Origin: Brachypterus glaber | Lineage: Eukaryota > Arthropoda > Insecta > Coleoptera > Kateretidae | DNA length: 64,000 nt | Direction: 5' to 3' | Assembly (NCBI GenBank): GCA_958510825.1 | Contig: OY294044.1 | Location: 74,322,895 to 74,386,894, forward strand | Shown here: one piece after another, positions 10,951 through 23,603 of the stretch | Position numbering within the stretch: the stretch's first letter is position 1 | How the letters are laid out: each line of letters begins with the position of its first letter | The notes under the pieces: generated by a model | Told to the model about the DNA's origin: nothing | What the model saw: the letters and a program-made list of their open reading frames with translations, nothing else | Databases searched by the model: none | Made by a program: the position numbers and the translations under genes

Positions 10951-12280
10951 TCTTTACTCACGTGGAAAATATAGTATTTTTTTCACTACCAGTACAATTA
11001 ATTAGCTATTTATTTATTTTTTTACTAAAATTTAATGAAAAAGCTTATAAATTTAAAATATCACGCTGGCCGTTCGCGGCCATTAAAAAAACAAATGAAT
11101 AACTTGACATTTCTGGCAGAAATTTTCTGGTGATCTGCTAAAATTATTAAGTTAGAAAGTGTTTCCGTGTTAAGTGTAATAAAATATATAAAAATGGAAA
11201 TTGAAATGCAAAGTGATGATTCTGGTACTCCCCCAGAAATAAGGGGACAGGCGAAAACTGTGAGGGAGAATCTATTGTCTCAAAAATCAATATATGGGGG
11301 TTGTACCTCTAGTAATCTATGATCCTTACGATAATATATGGGTTGTATAATCTATGGTTGAATATGATGGGCCAATGATTTTCACTTTTCGAAGTGTTTT
11401 TTTGTAAAACATGTACTAATTTAGTTAATATTTTTTAATTTATCATGCAATAAATAAATTTGGTGCTTAAAGACACTTGTAAATAGCAATGTAATTTAAT
11501 AATTAAGTGAAACGTCAGATGCCAAAACAGCTGAATAAAAATTCATTATTAACCATGGTGCAATTTCATTATTTTTAGAACCTCTAACGTCATAGGTAGA
11601 GAAATAATATTTCTACCAATGAAAAGAACAGTAATAAAAATGTGGTTTTAGGCTGGTAGTGAAAAAAATGAATTATTATTAACTGCAACTAGCCAAAAAG
11701 TTAGAAACACCTCATTTCCCTCCCTTAGTCGGGAAGGGTCTTATAGCTAACTTCACGTATTTCACTTGTCAAAAACTTAAATTTATCGACCTAAATTTTA
11801 CGAAAAAACAGTTTTAAATGCATTTATTTATTTATTTATTAATTCATTTATTCATGATTTATTTTTACAAAATATAATCACATATAAATTTAAGTTATTT
11901 TTTTTGGCTTTTATGAAAAATAAACAGTGACTACTTCCAACTTTATAGGTTATTATTATATTACAATTTCTTGGTTTAGTTAAACTTTAGTTAAAAATAA
12001 AACTGCATTACAGTATGAACTTGAACAAATAACCAAAAATAGTTTTAAAGTAAGATAAATTCAAGAAAATTATTTACAATTTATTTATTTATTTACAATT
12101 AAAATTATTTACCTTGGTAGCCAATCATTTGTCGTGTTTCTTTGGTGTATCCCTAAGCACGATAACTTAAGAATGAATTATCCGATCGGTTCAAATTTTT
12201 TAGGAAAAATCAAGTTCTATGAGAGGAAGATCCTTATTAAGGACAAATTTTTTTAATTTTAAACAAAATTATAAAAATAT
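10951..12280. other. AT-rich DNA, no gene seen
   Basis: There are TTTA-rich runs at about 11820-11870 and 12080-12110, which could be old LINE tails. A piece at about 12150-12250 carries TATCCGATCG and GGAAAAATCAAGTTC, a dispersed repeat also found at 52190, 60880 and 63040. Short frames carry no motif. Confidence 0.45.
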
Positions 12281-12457
12281 TAATTTATTATTCCATCAAT
12301 CTATTTTCTAATCATCGTACAGAGTGATATTGGTAGACTGACAGTTTCGGGCTGCTGGCCCTCTTGGTACTGAAGAGGGCCAGCAGCCCGAATCTGTCAG
12401 TCTACCAATATCACTCTGTACGATGATTAAAAAATTGATTGATGGTATAATAAATTA
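12281..12457. repeat. Near-perfect 85-bp-arm hairpin
   Basis: The arms at 12281-12365 and 12373-12457 are reverse complements at 81 of 85 positions around a 7-base loop (GGTACTG). The loop-proximal part is GC-rich (GGGCTGCTGGCCCTCTT) and the outer part AT-rich. If transcribed it would form a long double-stranded hairpin. It is most likely a hairpin-type MITE; nothing shows transcription. Confidence 0.92.
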
Positions 12458-13280
12458 AAATCCTTATTGTTTTAAAAAAGAATCCTCCCAAAATAAAAAA
12501 TGTTATGGGAGGTTAAACTTTTTAGAATATTAAAAATAGCTAAAACAAAATTTGGAGTGACGTTCTGCCAAATTTTATCTTAGAAAACGACATTTGACGT
12601 CCACACGCATCAATGTATTAATACATTAAAAACTAATAATTTATTTTTTATTCGATTGATTCTAAAAGCGACACTTTTTGTTCATGTTTTACCGGCGAAA
12701 AGTTTAACTTTGTGGCCCTAGGGCCAAAAAGTTCGTTTTCGCCCGCTAACTAAAACTTGTTATTTTTAAGCTTTTTAAAAGAAGATGCTTTACCTTTACT
12801 GTAATATTTATAAAGAAATATGACCTTTTGGTCACTTTTGGTCTTGAACTAACCGTTCTTTTTGACCAGATACAGTTATTATAATCATTTCATACAAAAT
12901 AAAAAAATTTCCATAACATAACCTCAAAATATATGTCAACTGATATGAATATGTATTCACCCACTAAAATAAATTAAAAGCACAAAATTTCAATTGTAAA
13001 ATCACTTTCAATATTTATAATATTCATAGAACGGTTTCACAAGTATTATTTTTACAAAAAACACATTTTAACAGAAATTAATCACCAAGCTATAGCTTTT
13101 TTAATTTAAAAATGAAACCGCAAGCAAAATAAACGATTTTTGTAGTGATTTGATTGGACAGCAATTTGTCATGGATAACTAGATAAGTAATAAGACAGTA
13201 AAAAAAAATATTTTTGGCGCTTTAAAATTAAGTATATTTTAATAATTTATTATAATTAGTAGCAATCGAATAAAAAATAT
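12458..13280. other. AT-rich DNA with a small palindrome
   Basis: A short palindrome at about 12700-12750 (CGAAAAGTTTAACTTT ... AAAAGTTCGTTTTCG) surrounds GGCCCTAGGGCC. It resembles the hairpin at 13281-13413. I see no gene otherwise. Confidence 0.5.
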
Positions 13281-13413
13281 TGTATAATACACAGGTAAAA
13301 AGTTAAATTTCGATTTCGTAGGTTTATTACCCTCGGGCCGGCCCTATCGGCCGGCCCTCGGCTTCTAAAAACCTACTCAATCGAAAAATTTAACTTTTCG
13401 CCCTTGTATTATA
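13281..13413. repeat. GC-cored hairpin
   Basis: The arms share GTTAAATTTCGAT, GTAGGTTT and CCTCGGGCCGGCC with their reverse complements on the right. The centre is at about 13347, between the two GGCCGGCC blocks. The GC core and AT-rich outer arms match the style of the hairpins at 10870 and 12281. Confidence 0.8.
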
Positions 13414-14319
13414 AATAACTATTTTTTTTAATTTTCATATGAAGTTGAAAAGGACTTTTTTTTGTTAACAACATGTTTTGAGCTAATATTCTGCACTAAA
13501 TCTTAATTTGTTTAGCAAAAATTATAAAATTTTAAATTTTTTCCTTTTATTTTATTTTTTCAGAAGAAGTAGGTTTGTTTAAGCTGGCACATATTTCAAT
13601 TTATAATATTTCCACTATATGATAAGCCAGATATATTAAATTAACAAAAATCGTGTCTTTTAAAAAATATATATATATATCCATTTTTTAAATGAAGTGA
13701 ACACGAAATCTTATTTTGTGTGTGTTTTTTTTTAATATCTTTATGATTGTCTATTTATCTACTATTTACGTCTAATGCTGCAAATTCAACATTTTAAAAC
13801 AAACATATTTGTTATAAAAACTGTTATAAAACTAAATTTATAACTTTCTGCAGAATATAGTAACTAGTAGTAACTAGTTAACTATTAACCTACTTATGCT
13901 AACTTAAATATGTATAGACGGAATGATGTTCTTCTTTTTAAAAGTTAAGAGTATAACAAAATTAAAAGAAAACAAAACTTTGGATATAAATCTACTTTTA
14001 TTTTGCTAGTTGTTGAGAAACTTTGTGCAAAGTCTAGTTCAAAGTTAACAGTTTTCAATTTCTATTAAATGGCATTGTTACCATTTTAACATGTGTTTTT
14101 TTCTATTAAATTAAATTTGAAAATGGTTTCAATTGATGTTGATAAATTTTCAATATAGCGAGAAATAAAATAAATAAATAACATTAGTTAAATCATGAAT
14201 TTTAATTTTACTTCGTTGTTAGTGAATTTATATAATATTATTAGGTTTATAGGACTTTTGCTAAAACCAGTTTTGTACTATTGTTTATTGGTTGTTTCAA
14301 GTCACATGTAATGATAGAA
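13414..14319. other. AT-rich DNA before the LINE, nothing recognised
   Basis: A short (TA)n tract lies at about 13668-13680. I see no coding motif. Part of this may belong to the LINE that follows, but I cannot place its truncated 5' end. Confidence 0.45.
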
Positions 14320-14353
14320 AAATCTAAAAATAGTACAACTAAACGTTGTTGTA

Positions 14354-16354
14354 ACAAATTTAAGAAAACCTTGGATTACTCAAGGTCTGGTAAATTCTGT
14401 TATCAAAAAACAACACATGTACAAGGAACTTCAAAGAAGTAACTTCAATTCTGTATTAGAAAGAAGGTATAAAACCTATCGCAATCAACTTAATAAAACA
14501 TTAAAAACTGTTAAAAAAAATTATTTTAAGGAAAAATTTACTGACTACGATGGTAATCCAAAAAAAATTTGGCATTCTTTTAATTCAATTACGAATCGTA
14601 ACAAGTCAAAAACTAATATTTCTGAAATAAAAGCAGATAATAATATCATTACAGGTAGAAAAGATATTGCAAATAAAATGGTTGAATATTTCACAGATGT
14701 TGCTCGGAAAATGAGAAGAAAAATTCCCAGTTCTAATGTTAATATTTACAGCAAGATTCAAAATAATAATAGAACTTTATTTCTGTCCCCAGTCACCAAT
14801 GTGGAAATTAGTAATATATTAAATAATCTAAAGGTGAATAAATCTACTGGAATCGATAATATTTCAGCAAACACTATAAAAACTCTATCAATTGAAATTT
14901 CCCCACAAGTAACTTTTTTAATTATTAAATCATTTGAATAGGGAGCTTTTCCAGATTCACTAAAATGTGCAATAATAAAACCATTACATAAAGGTAATGA
15001 TAAAACGGCATTAGAAAATTATCGGCCAGTATCAATAATTACTATATTATCCAAAATATGGGAAACATGCATAAAATCTAGATTAGTAAGTTTCTTGGAA
15101 CTCTGTGAAATATTGCACCCAAATCAGTTTGGTTTTCGCACGGGTTTAAGTACAAACGACGCAATAGCTTTTCTAACTAGCAAAATCTGCCACAACTTAG
15201 ACTCTTCAAAACCTTCAGTTGGAATATTTTTGGATCTCGCAAAGGCGTTCGATACGATATGCCACACTATTTTGCTCAGAAAGTTGGAGATATATGGAAT
15301 AAGAGGAATAGCATTGGAATTTTTTAAAAGTTATTTAGAAAATCGTACTCAAGTGGTAGAAATTGACGGAAACTTAAGTAGTGCTAAAAAAGTCAACTCC
15401 GGAGTACCTCAGGGTACAATTTTGGGTCCAGTGCTGTTCCTCTTGTACATAAACGATATTTTTTCAATTGCTGGGGCGCATATCGTATCGTACGCCGACG
15501 ATACGGTAGTCTATATTGAAGGAAGTTCATGGGAAGAGATTTTAGAAAAAGCATCTGATATTATGGCAAAATTAAAACAATGGCTGGATGGAAATTTGCT
15601 GTTTTTAAATATTTGAAAAATCAAATTTATCTGTTTTACAAATAATTCACGTAAACAACCGATTTTTAATTCCATTACAGTACATTCTATAGATTGCAGT
15701 CGTAGAAACTGTGACTGTGTTTTTGTAATTGATAAAGTCAAATCAATTAAGTATTTAGGAATATATATTGATGAGAATCTAAAGTGGGACATTCACATAC
15801 AAGAACTTGCTAAAAAAATTAGAAAGTTAACATATGTGTTTCATACAATTAAAAACTTAGTCGATACTGCTACTGCTAAATTAATTTATTTTTCTTTAGT
15901 ACAGCCTGTTTTGACTTACGGAATTTTAGCTTGGGGGTCAGCTTATCAAACTCTAATTAATAAAATAGATGTATTACAAAAAATGATACTAAACATAATA
16001 TACAGAAAAACTCGAAGATTTTCATCCAGCCAAATATTTATTGAATCAAATGTTTTTAACATAAGAGAGTTGTACATTATAGAGATATTTAAATACCTTT
16101 ATAAAAATCAAAATTTAATAGTATACAGTTTTCATGATTATCCTACACGTTCAAATACAAACAAAAATGCCACTATTCCAATAACCAAGCAAAAAATGGG
16201 TCAAAAGAACTTCATGTATAACCTTGTAAAGCTATATAATCTGCTTCCAAATAAAGTAAAAAAGAAAATGACTTTTTCTAATAAAATATTTATTAAATAT
16301 GTTAAAAATATTTTACGACAGAATTCAGTTACTTTTGTTGCTGCTCTTAATTAG
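14354..16354 (+). pseudogene. LINE ORF2 reverse transcriptase, two in-frame stops
   Basis: ORF2 of a LINE copies element RNA into DNA at the target site. One frame of about 666 codons runs from KPWITQGL (near 14366) to the TAA at 16352-16354. It is broken only by TAG at 14939-14941 and TGA at 15614-15616, with no frameshift. Reverse-transcriptase blocks appear in order: LENYRPVSI, HPNQFGFRTGLST, FLDLAKAFD (first catalytic Asp), SGVPQGTILGP and YADDT (catalytic Asp pair). These are followed by KYLGIYID and the tail block YGILAWGSA...LQKMILN. All catalytic aspartates are present. The endonuclease part is missing. Few lesions suggest a fairly young, dead copy. Confidence 0.9.
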
Positions 16355-16580
16355 TTATAAATATCTACTCATATCCAATAAAAATACTCAGGTAAAAATT
16401 CATAAATTTTATAATATTGTTTACATAATTACATAACTTTATATTTATCTTATATTAAGGGACCGCATACAAGCTCGACTTTGGCGGTTTTTTATTTTAG
16501 GATAGGATTAATTTTAGTATAATACTTTAATAATGTATATTTTATTTTGTTAATATTGTATGATTTTGGTTAAATAAAAA

Positions 16581-16612
<32 letters not shown>
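16581..16612. repeat. (CTAT)n tail of the LINE
   Basis: Eight CTAT units end the element, directly after TTAAATAAAAA. Tetranucleotide tails are made during target-primed insertion. Confidence 0.85.
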
Positions 16613-18192
16613 ATATATTATATAATACAATTTTTACGATTATTCTAAAGCATTATAACGTTATACTAAATACACTATTAAAACTGTAGATATAAATTTT
16701 GTATCGTATACCATAAAATAAATTTATCCATACCATATACTAAACTACTTTCATAGTATTTAATTTTACAACAACATTGTATAGTGCCGGTATTTTATGA
16801 AGAATTGCTACGTGCAAAAATCGACTACCTCTTAATTTTACATATTTTCTTTATTATTTATTTTTTCATTTTTTGTAAGAAAAAATAAAAAAACAATGTT
16901 GAATTTCTTTTTATCTATTAAAAAAAAAGCAAAAAAAATCGAAATATTTTTGTTTCACGAAAAAAAAAATAAGAAGCAAAAAAAATTTAAATTTTTTAGT
17001 ACCTATTTGGGAAAATGCAATATACCATTAACTGTGAACTATTATAGTATACAATGGAATGCGTAGCAATACGTATCTTCACGGCTTGCTATATTATATT
17101 AAATATAAGTCCTAAATTTATTATATCACAGTCCCTATTTTAGGTTTTATTTGTGGAACGCATTGAACTATGTTTCTATAGGGCTTGGTTTTGTATATTC
17201 CTCATTTTCACGACTATTTATTTAAATTGTCGGAAATATTGAAAAGACAACTGTAAATAATCTGACATTTTGCGATTCAGGTATTTTCATTAAATTACGA
17301 AAACGAAGCATTTTATTTTAAAATTTAATGCCTGATTTTGAATTAAAAAAAAATTAAAACAAGAAAGTAGAAATGTACCAGCAAATAAAACCATGGTTAC
17401 GGCCGTGCAAATAATAGTTTATGTACCTCAGGAGTAAACTTTCTGAGAAAGTTCCCGAAAAAGTTCCGGAGTACAACATAGCTTATGATGTGAAAAAGAA
17501 AGAAGCTTTACTGTGTATACCACTATTATTTTATATCTTTATCAGAACTTAATATCAAAGGTATACATATGTATATTTTATTCTGTATTTTAAATAAGGG
17601 GTATTCTCCGTATAGGGGTAAGTGGTGGAATACTGCCAGCTGAGGGGAGAGGGGTAATTCCGCCAACACTCTGTAGGTTGGGCAATTTAAGATACAAGCT
17701 ATTTTCAATTTTCGCCATAAAGTGGAAAGTGTTTAAAGCTTGCACGTCTATGTTGCACACTTCTTAAGTTAATTTTTTTAAGGTATAGTTATTTTAGACC
17801 TTCCCGCTTGTAAACAATCTCGAAATTACTATAGAAACGTAAGATACGCATGCGTCGTAAGCGAAATGACTAGGCCCAATTTCCACAACCGTAAAACTTT
17901 GACGTGCCATTAATGAGAACAAAAAAATGGTTTATTCCTCTAAATTATTGGAATAAAAGCGATTTTATAAGCAAGTTTTGTTTCTACAGGAATACAAAAG
18001 TGTTTTTAGCAACAGCTTTATCAATTCTCGTTTTTTACATCAAAACATCATAAAAACAAAGTAAGTAAACAAAAATTATAAATTTTGGTTATGTTGACAT
18101 TCAAAACAAGCCACATGCTTCAGTGTAAATCGGACTTTGTGGAGTATTTAGCAGCAAATTTAAAATAACCGTACTTTAAAAAAATAAACTTT
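16613..18192. other. AT-rich DNA, no gene seen
   Basis: It contains a copy of the GAATGCGTAGCA...ATCTTCACGGCTTG motif (17058-17092) that recurs elsewhere in the window. A G-rich stretch lies at about 17595-17670. The minus frame 17526-17708 has no recognised motif. Confidence 0.45.
17058..17092 (+). repeat. GCGTAGCA-ATCTTCACGGCTTG motif
   Basis: The segment GAATGCGTAGCA, followed by GTATCTTCACGGCTTG, matches 57185-57220 and 61862-61905 in the same orientation. It matches 51893-51925 and 62250-62282 in reverse. This may be the end of a dispersed element family. Confidence 0.6.
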
Positions 18193-19657
18193 CACGGTGT
18201 TCTAGAAGAACTTTTAAATGACATGACAACTTCCATTTTTTTTTTCTTTTTGGAATTTGTTATATGAGCTTAAAAAAAAATAAGACCAAAATTTTAAAAA
18301 TCGTTAGAGCCGTTTTTGAAAAAAAACGTGTTCTTTAGAAAATATCTCTGATATTTCAGGCTAACATACTCGGTTTGCCCTTGATGTCTCCGATTTTGAC
18401 CAAACTTGGCATAGTGGTACCACTATGGTACCTAAGCACTCCATCCAAATTTTTTTCAAAACGGTCCATCCGTTCACTATACTGGGTTTATTAAAATTTG
18501 CATAAAATTGCATTAAATCAAAGCCAAAGAAGATTTTACTGACTTATTCAAAACCGCCCCTTGCTTACTCACTCCCTTGAAACTACCCCCAACTTCTGTT
18601 TTTCAAATAACACCCCCTAATTCTTATTAAAGTCTATGAAATTGCACTTTATTCTGAATTCAACCATTTAGTATAAGTGGTATCTTAGATCTTTAAGGGG
18701 CTCTAAATAATGATTATTATTTATTAATAGAGGGGTGGTATTTAAAACAAAATTGAGGGTAGTTCTAGGAGACTGGGTTGTTATGAGTTGGTTTTGAATA
18801 TATTAATCATTTTTTTTGGGTACAATTTAACGTAAGTTTTTGGAAAATTTTCTGGTTAAATTTAAAATGAAATGTGCTTTTATATTCTTTAGTAAAATAG
18901 GGAAGTGCTATTTAAAAAACTAGTTGAAGGTGGTTCCAAGAGGGTGGGTTAATAAGGCGTAGTTTTGCATATGTCAGTAAATTTTACTTTGACTCCAATT
19001 TAATTTTATTTTTTTTTAACTTTTTTATATTTTTAAATAACGGAGATATAGCCCGTCTAAAACCTGGTGGGACATTATTATTACTAAATAATAATTGTTA
19101 TTGGAAGCTTAAAATACTATTTATAATACATGGTTTAAATCAAAATGAAATGTAATTTCATATTCTTAGATAAAAATGGGGGTGGAAGGTGTTATTTGAA
19201 AATCAGAGGGTGGGGTGGTTACAAGGGAGTGAGTAAGCAATGGAGGGGAGTTGAATAAGTCAATAAAATCTCTTTTGGCTCCCATTTAACGCTATTTTTT
19301 ACAAAAAATTTACCTTTTCAAATAACGGAGATATAACTTGTCAAGAACCTGGTTGGTGGGACACCCGGTATCCTGAACGGTTGGACCGTTTTGAAAAAAA
19401 TGTGGATGGATTGCTTAGGTACCATAGTGGTACCACTATGCCAAGTTTGGTCAAAATCCGAGATATCGAGGGCTAACCGAGTATGTTAGCGTGAAATATC
19501 AGAGCTATTTTATAAAAAACACATTTTTTTTCAAAAACGGCTCTAACGATTTTTAAAATTTTGGTCTTATTTTTGTAATGAAAGCTCATACAACAAATTC
19601 AAAAAAAAAAAAATGGAAGTTGTCATGTCATTTAAAAGTTCTTCTAGAACACCGTGC
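18193..19657. mobile_element. 1.46-kb foldback element, CACGGTG ends
   Basis: Terminal inverted repeats of about 300 bp (18193-18486 and 19356-19657) begin CACGGTGTTCTAGAAG on each end. They share CATAGTGGTACCACTATG, itself palindromic. The interior is again largely inverted: accaccc-type blocks near 18540-18640 pair with 19170-19270. There is no transposase frame. A related, non-inverted piece lies at 63434-64000. It is probably a non-autonomous foldback transposon. Confidence 0.85.
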
Positions 19658-20560
19658 TTTACCTCGCGCATTTTATTCATGTTTAGAGTTTCCTAAACTA
19701 AGGAGACCAAAATAAAATAAAAAGTAAGTAGGCATGTAAAATTATAATATGGTTAAAGCATATAAATAGTCATAGTATAATACACACTTTTAACTTTTTA
19801 TTTTACTTAATAGACTCATTATATGTTTTATTTTATCTAACCTAAAAGCAGGCTACGCAAATCGAGGAAATTCAGACAAACTAATTTTTATTTTATTGAT
19901 TTCTTTTTTTCGTTTTACAGTTTTCCTGTTTGTATAAACTATCATTAAATCTATAAGTATTTATGTGCAAAAGTCACCCCTCTCTTAACTTTTGAACAAG
20001 TTGAAATATCGACTTTAAATTTGGAACACGTGAATAAGATAACTCAAACTATATTTTTGCTTACATCCAAAAATATCTAATAAAATTCCTATAAAAGCAC
20101 CAATAACATTTTAATTCTTCACCAAAACACCTAAATTTAATATTAAAGGAGTAAAGTTTTTGGCACAAAATGTTACTTCCTCTTAATTGCATTTTTTAAC
20201 GGTTGCTCCTATAGTATTACACTATACTACATTTTTTATGTATTTTTACTCAAGGAATCTATATTTTTTAGAAAAAATCCAAAAAAGATACACATAAAAA
20301 AGTTTTGGTAAAAATGTGTTAAGCTTTAGTAAGGCGGCCTTACACATTTTCCCCGCCTATGCACGCCTCTGGATAAATTCAAAAAAATTGCCTTTATTAA
20401 TACTAATATACATGTAAAAACTGGTCGCTGTAGCTTAAAGGGTTAGTACAATTTTAAAGGGCCGTAGCTTCCTTAAGGCTTATTTCTGGACCAATCTTTA
20501 TAGGAACTTTTTTAATATTTTTTCATATAGAATCAAACTGATAGAAATGTTGTTCCAATA
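19658..20560. other. AT-rich DNA, nothing recognised
   Basis: I see no gene, repeat pair or RNA in this stretch. Confidence 0.5.
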
Positions 20561-20563
20561 CAG

Positions 20564-20727
20564 GCGCCAACCATATTTTGTAATATGTTATAACGTAAAT
20601 GTGTTATACGATACAACAACCAGTTGCAGAACTAAGGTAAACAACACAAAATTGTAATAAATACAACAACAAATGTTATCTCATATCATAGTTTGTACTA
20701 CAGCATAGTACTATTTGTGGTTGGCGC
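20564..20727. mobile_element. Possible short MITE (GCGCCAACCA termini)
   Basis: GCGCCAACCA at the left end and TGGTTGGCGC at the right end are exact inverted repeats 164 bp apart. The inner match is weak. Confidence 0.45.
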
Positions 20728-21629
20728 ATGTATAACACTATGTTGTTATATTAATATGACTTCAGTGCCTGGCCTAAATATCGACTTGTGATATCATTGA
20801 AAAGGGAACGTAAAGTCAAGTCAAAAAATGTAAACAAATATATACGGTTCTAATAAAAATGAAGTTAGCATAACTTCTGATTAAATCGGAAATGATATTG
20901 TTGTAATGGCTATGCCAAAATGGGGATTTTTATGACACATATAATCACTGCAAATTGTAAAGAGTTACCTTAATTAGTTACAGAGATAATTCGTAGGAAA
21001 TAATTCTTGTGATACCCGATAATAATTCTTGTGATACCGGCCGGTATACAAGTTATCACGAAATATTATTAATAATAAAATAATATTTTATTTTATACAC
21101 GACCAAAATAAAAAGTCCATAATTTACATGGGACATCAGTGTACATAATTTTAAGAGTGATATATCTGTAGCATAAAATCTATGGCTCTAAAATAACACG
21201 TGTCACAGTGTATTACCGTCCCCTACAGCGATATTATTTCTTACGTCCAAAGTTAAATAAAAAATATATACTGCTTCATGGTTGGTTTAGTTTTAGTTCA
21301 GTTTTATTTTCACGTAGCTTTATCAGTGAAGAAAGCAGAGATGAAAATAAATAATACATAAACGCCAGGGTTTTACTCTACTGTTTCTTATATAGGTCGA
21401 TATAATAAATCAACCTAACTTAGTTGAACATTCTTCGAGTTAATAAAATATATATATATATATATATACAAGGTGGTTTAACTGTATTTACACAGCGATT
21501 TTTTCGAATACTAAAGCACGGTGGTTTTTAGCAAATTTTAACTTTTTGTTTCCGACCCCTGATGCTTCTTTCGTAAATTGATTAAACACACCATAAGAAG
21601 CAATTTAGGCAAATATAAATAATCGACCG
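20728..21629. other. AT-rich DNA with a short duplication
   Basis: AATAATTCTTGTGATACC occurs twice with a 26-bp offset near 21000-21045. At about 21463 there is TATACAAGGTGG, and at about 21512 GCACGGTGGTTTTTAGC, the latter resembling the end at 45092. This may mark the outer edge of the next foldback. Confidence 0.45.
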
Positions 21630-22524
21630 GATCGATCGTTTTTTCTTATGTTTTTTCTAATTTATTATACTATGTTCATTATATATATTTTATATATAGT
21701 AGTAAAATTATTAATTATAGTCGCTATATTACAAAAAGCCGTATCTCCAACGCCAAAGATCGTATATTCTTTTTTCTAAAGAATTATTGTTTTAGGGTGA
21801 AGTCGAGTGAAATTTCAATTTTTTTTTGCATTTTTGGATTTGAAATGTCATGAAACGTCGAGAAAATGTGAAAAAATTGGGTATTCTTCAAGGACTAAAC
21901 CTATCATGTCTTATATATTTTTGTCTACTGAAATCGAATTTTCAATTTAAAAAAAAATCTACAGCGTAGATTTCGAGTAAATCCCGGTTTTTATTGATTA
22001 CCTGTGTACGAAATTAGACATGATTTTTACCTGTGCAAGAATTTTTACCCTACGATCAATAATAATATTAATTTTTGCCCCCTTGCCTTCCTTGACGCAC
22101 CGCAATGTTAACCATATTTAAGGTCACGCAAAATACAAAGGCCCTAAATCGTTTATTAAATAATTTTTTTAATCGGACATTTAGTTTAAAATTTACAAGG
22201 TTTAGAGACAGAAAACAGACAGACCGATATTTTTTAACACCCACTTTTTTCACATTTTCTCGACGTTTCGTGACATTTCAAATCCAAAAATGCAAAAATA
22301 ATTAAATTTTGCTCGACTTCACCCTAAAGCAATAATTCTTTATAAAAAAAAAATATACGACCTTTGGCGTTGGAAATACGGCTTTTTGTAATATAGTGAC
22401 TATAATTAATAATTTTACTACTATATATATATATATAATATATACTTCAATTTACTGCTCTGTAGGCACGTCCTATGAACATAGTACAATAAATTATAAA
22501 AAACGTAAAAACAAAAACGATCGA
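21512..22524. mobile_element. 1-kb foldback element
   Basis: The left arm (21632-21879) and right arm (22240-22524) are imperfect reverse complements. They share GATCGATCGTTTTT, GAATTATTG..TTAGGGTGAA and AAACGTCGAGAAAATGTG. The spacer is 21880-22239. The left outer end (CACGGTGGTTTTTAGCAAAT) matches the ends of the foldback at 45092-45634. The two short mirrored frames inside are artefacts of the inverted structure. Confidence 0.8.
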
Positions 22525-23280
22525 TCTTCTGATTTTAACTATATTTTGCAACGATTTTCCCAAAAACTAAACGAGGTTTTTCGGCCAACACCATTTTAAA
22601 TATTATGAAAATATCTAGAAAAAGCGGCCCAAAATAAAATCTATCCCTACATCCCCTTCCATAACTTACGCCCTACTTTATTGTTTTAAATACCACCCCT
22701 ATAATTTTTGGATAATTTTGCATAGACCTTGAACTTGCGAATACAATGGAATGAGTTTTGTTTATGGAGTATATTTATTTATTTATTTATATTATTTATT
22801 TTTTTAATATTATTATTTATTTACACAATCATGGGGAGCCTCAAATAAGCTTTTGGCTTTTGGTAGGGGCTCTCCATTAATTTTGAACATAAATTAAAAA
22901 CTAATTTTGGAAAAATGATCTTCAGTTATTTTCAGTAAATGTATGTATACAATGGTAGGCATTGCTTTATAGGATATTAATCAAGTTATTAATCTAATAA
23001 ATCGTTGATTATATATTTAAAACGTCATAATTCATTTTACAGGGATTAAAATTTGTGTGTGAAAGATTAAACTGGTAGACAAAAAAAACATATCTCTCAA
23101 TAGGGTCTTCTTCGATTTTTGGTTTTAATTATTTTTAAAAACTAGAAGTTCTAATTATAATATATATGCTATTTATTTATTTTTTAGTCTACTTAAACAG
23201 GAGAAAAAAATTTATAAAATTTGAATTATTTTTTCCCGCTCCACTGAAAACGTCACAGACAGAGTTTGCTCAGTTCAAGT
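22525..23280. other. Degenerate repeats and a possible minus LINE tail
   Basis: 22620-22740 resembles the interior of the foldback at 18193 (TACCACCCCTATAATTTTTG). A TTTA-rich run at about 22775-22825 followed by ACACAATCATGGGGAG looks like the 3' end of a minus-strand LINE. The same end word ATGATTGTRYAAATAAATAA occurs at 25385-25410. I see no gene. Confidence 0.45.
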
Positions 23281-23458
23281 CAGTTTTGATTTTGTATGTT
23301 GGCTACTCTTATTCTTATTAAATAGATGTGACTGTCACGAAGCGTTGATGTGAGGTTATATTTTCCTATTTTTCGGTTTTATTCAGTTTAAGTTTTATTT
23401 GGTGTATATTTACTGGACTTTTTATATTTCAAGACAGTGTATAGTGCATATTAAAAAG
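23281..23458 (+). other. Possible 5' untranslated exon
   Basis: This leads to a good splice donor, AAAAAG/GTAAGC, at 23458/23459. It is followed by a 145-bp putative intron ending TGACTTGCAG at 23603. If real, this would be the first exon of the decayed THAP-like gene that follows. Transcription is not shown. Confidence 0.3.
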
Positions 23459-23603
23459 GTAAGCACAAAAAGTCTTTTGAGAAACACTAAAAGGTTTGAG
23501 GCCTTAATATTTGGACCTAAGATTTTTTTACCATATAGAAATTTTTTGGTTTAAATTTCATATCTGTGTCAAAGCATATAGTTTATTTTCAAATGACTTG
23601 CAG

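Larger units (their letters stand above)
14320..16612 (+). mobile_element. 5'-truncated LINE with reverse transcriptase
   Basis: This is a non-LTR retrotransposon lacking its 5' part: no endonuclease domain is visible. It holds the ORF2 reverse transcriptase and C-terminal region in one frame (14354-16354), a 3' UTR, and a (CTAT)n tail at 16581-16612. The motif set fits the CR1/L2/Daphne-like group of LINEs more than jockey, because there is no terminal zinc knuckle. That clade call is tentative. I could not find a convincing target site duplication. Confidence 0.88.

Noticed and set aside
15511..15792. 93-residue minus-strand frame
   Set aside because: It is a shadow of the LINE reverse transcriptase frame on the plus strand.
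22068..22305. Overlapping small frames on both strands
   Set aside because: They are mirrored frames in and next to the inverted repeat of a foldback.
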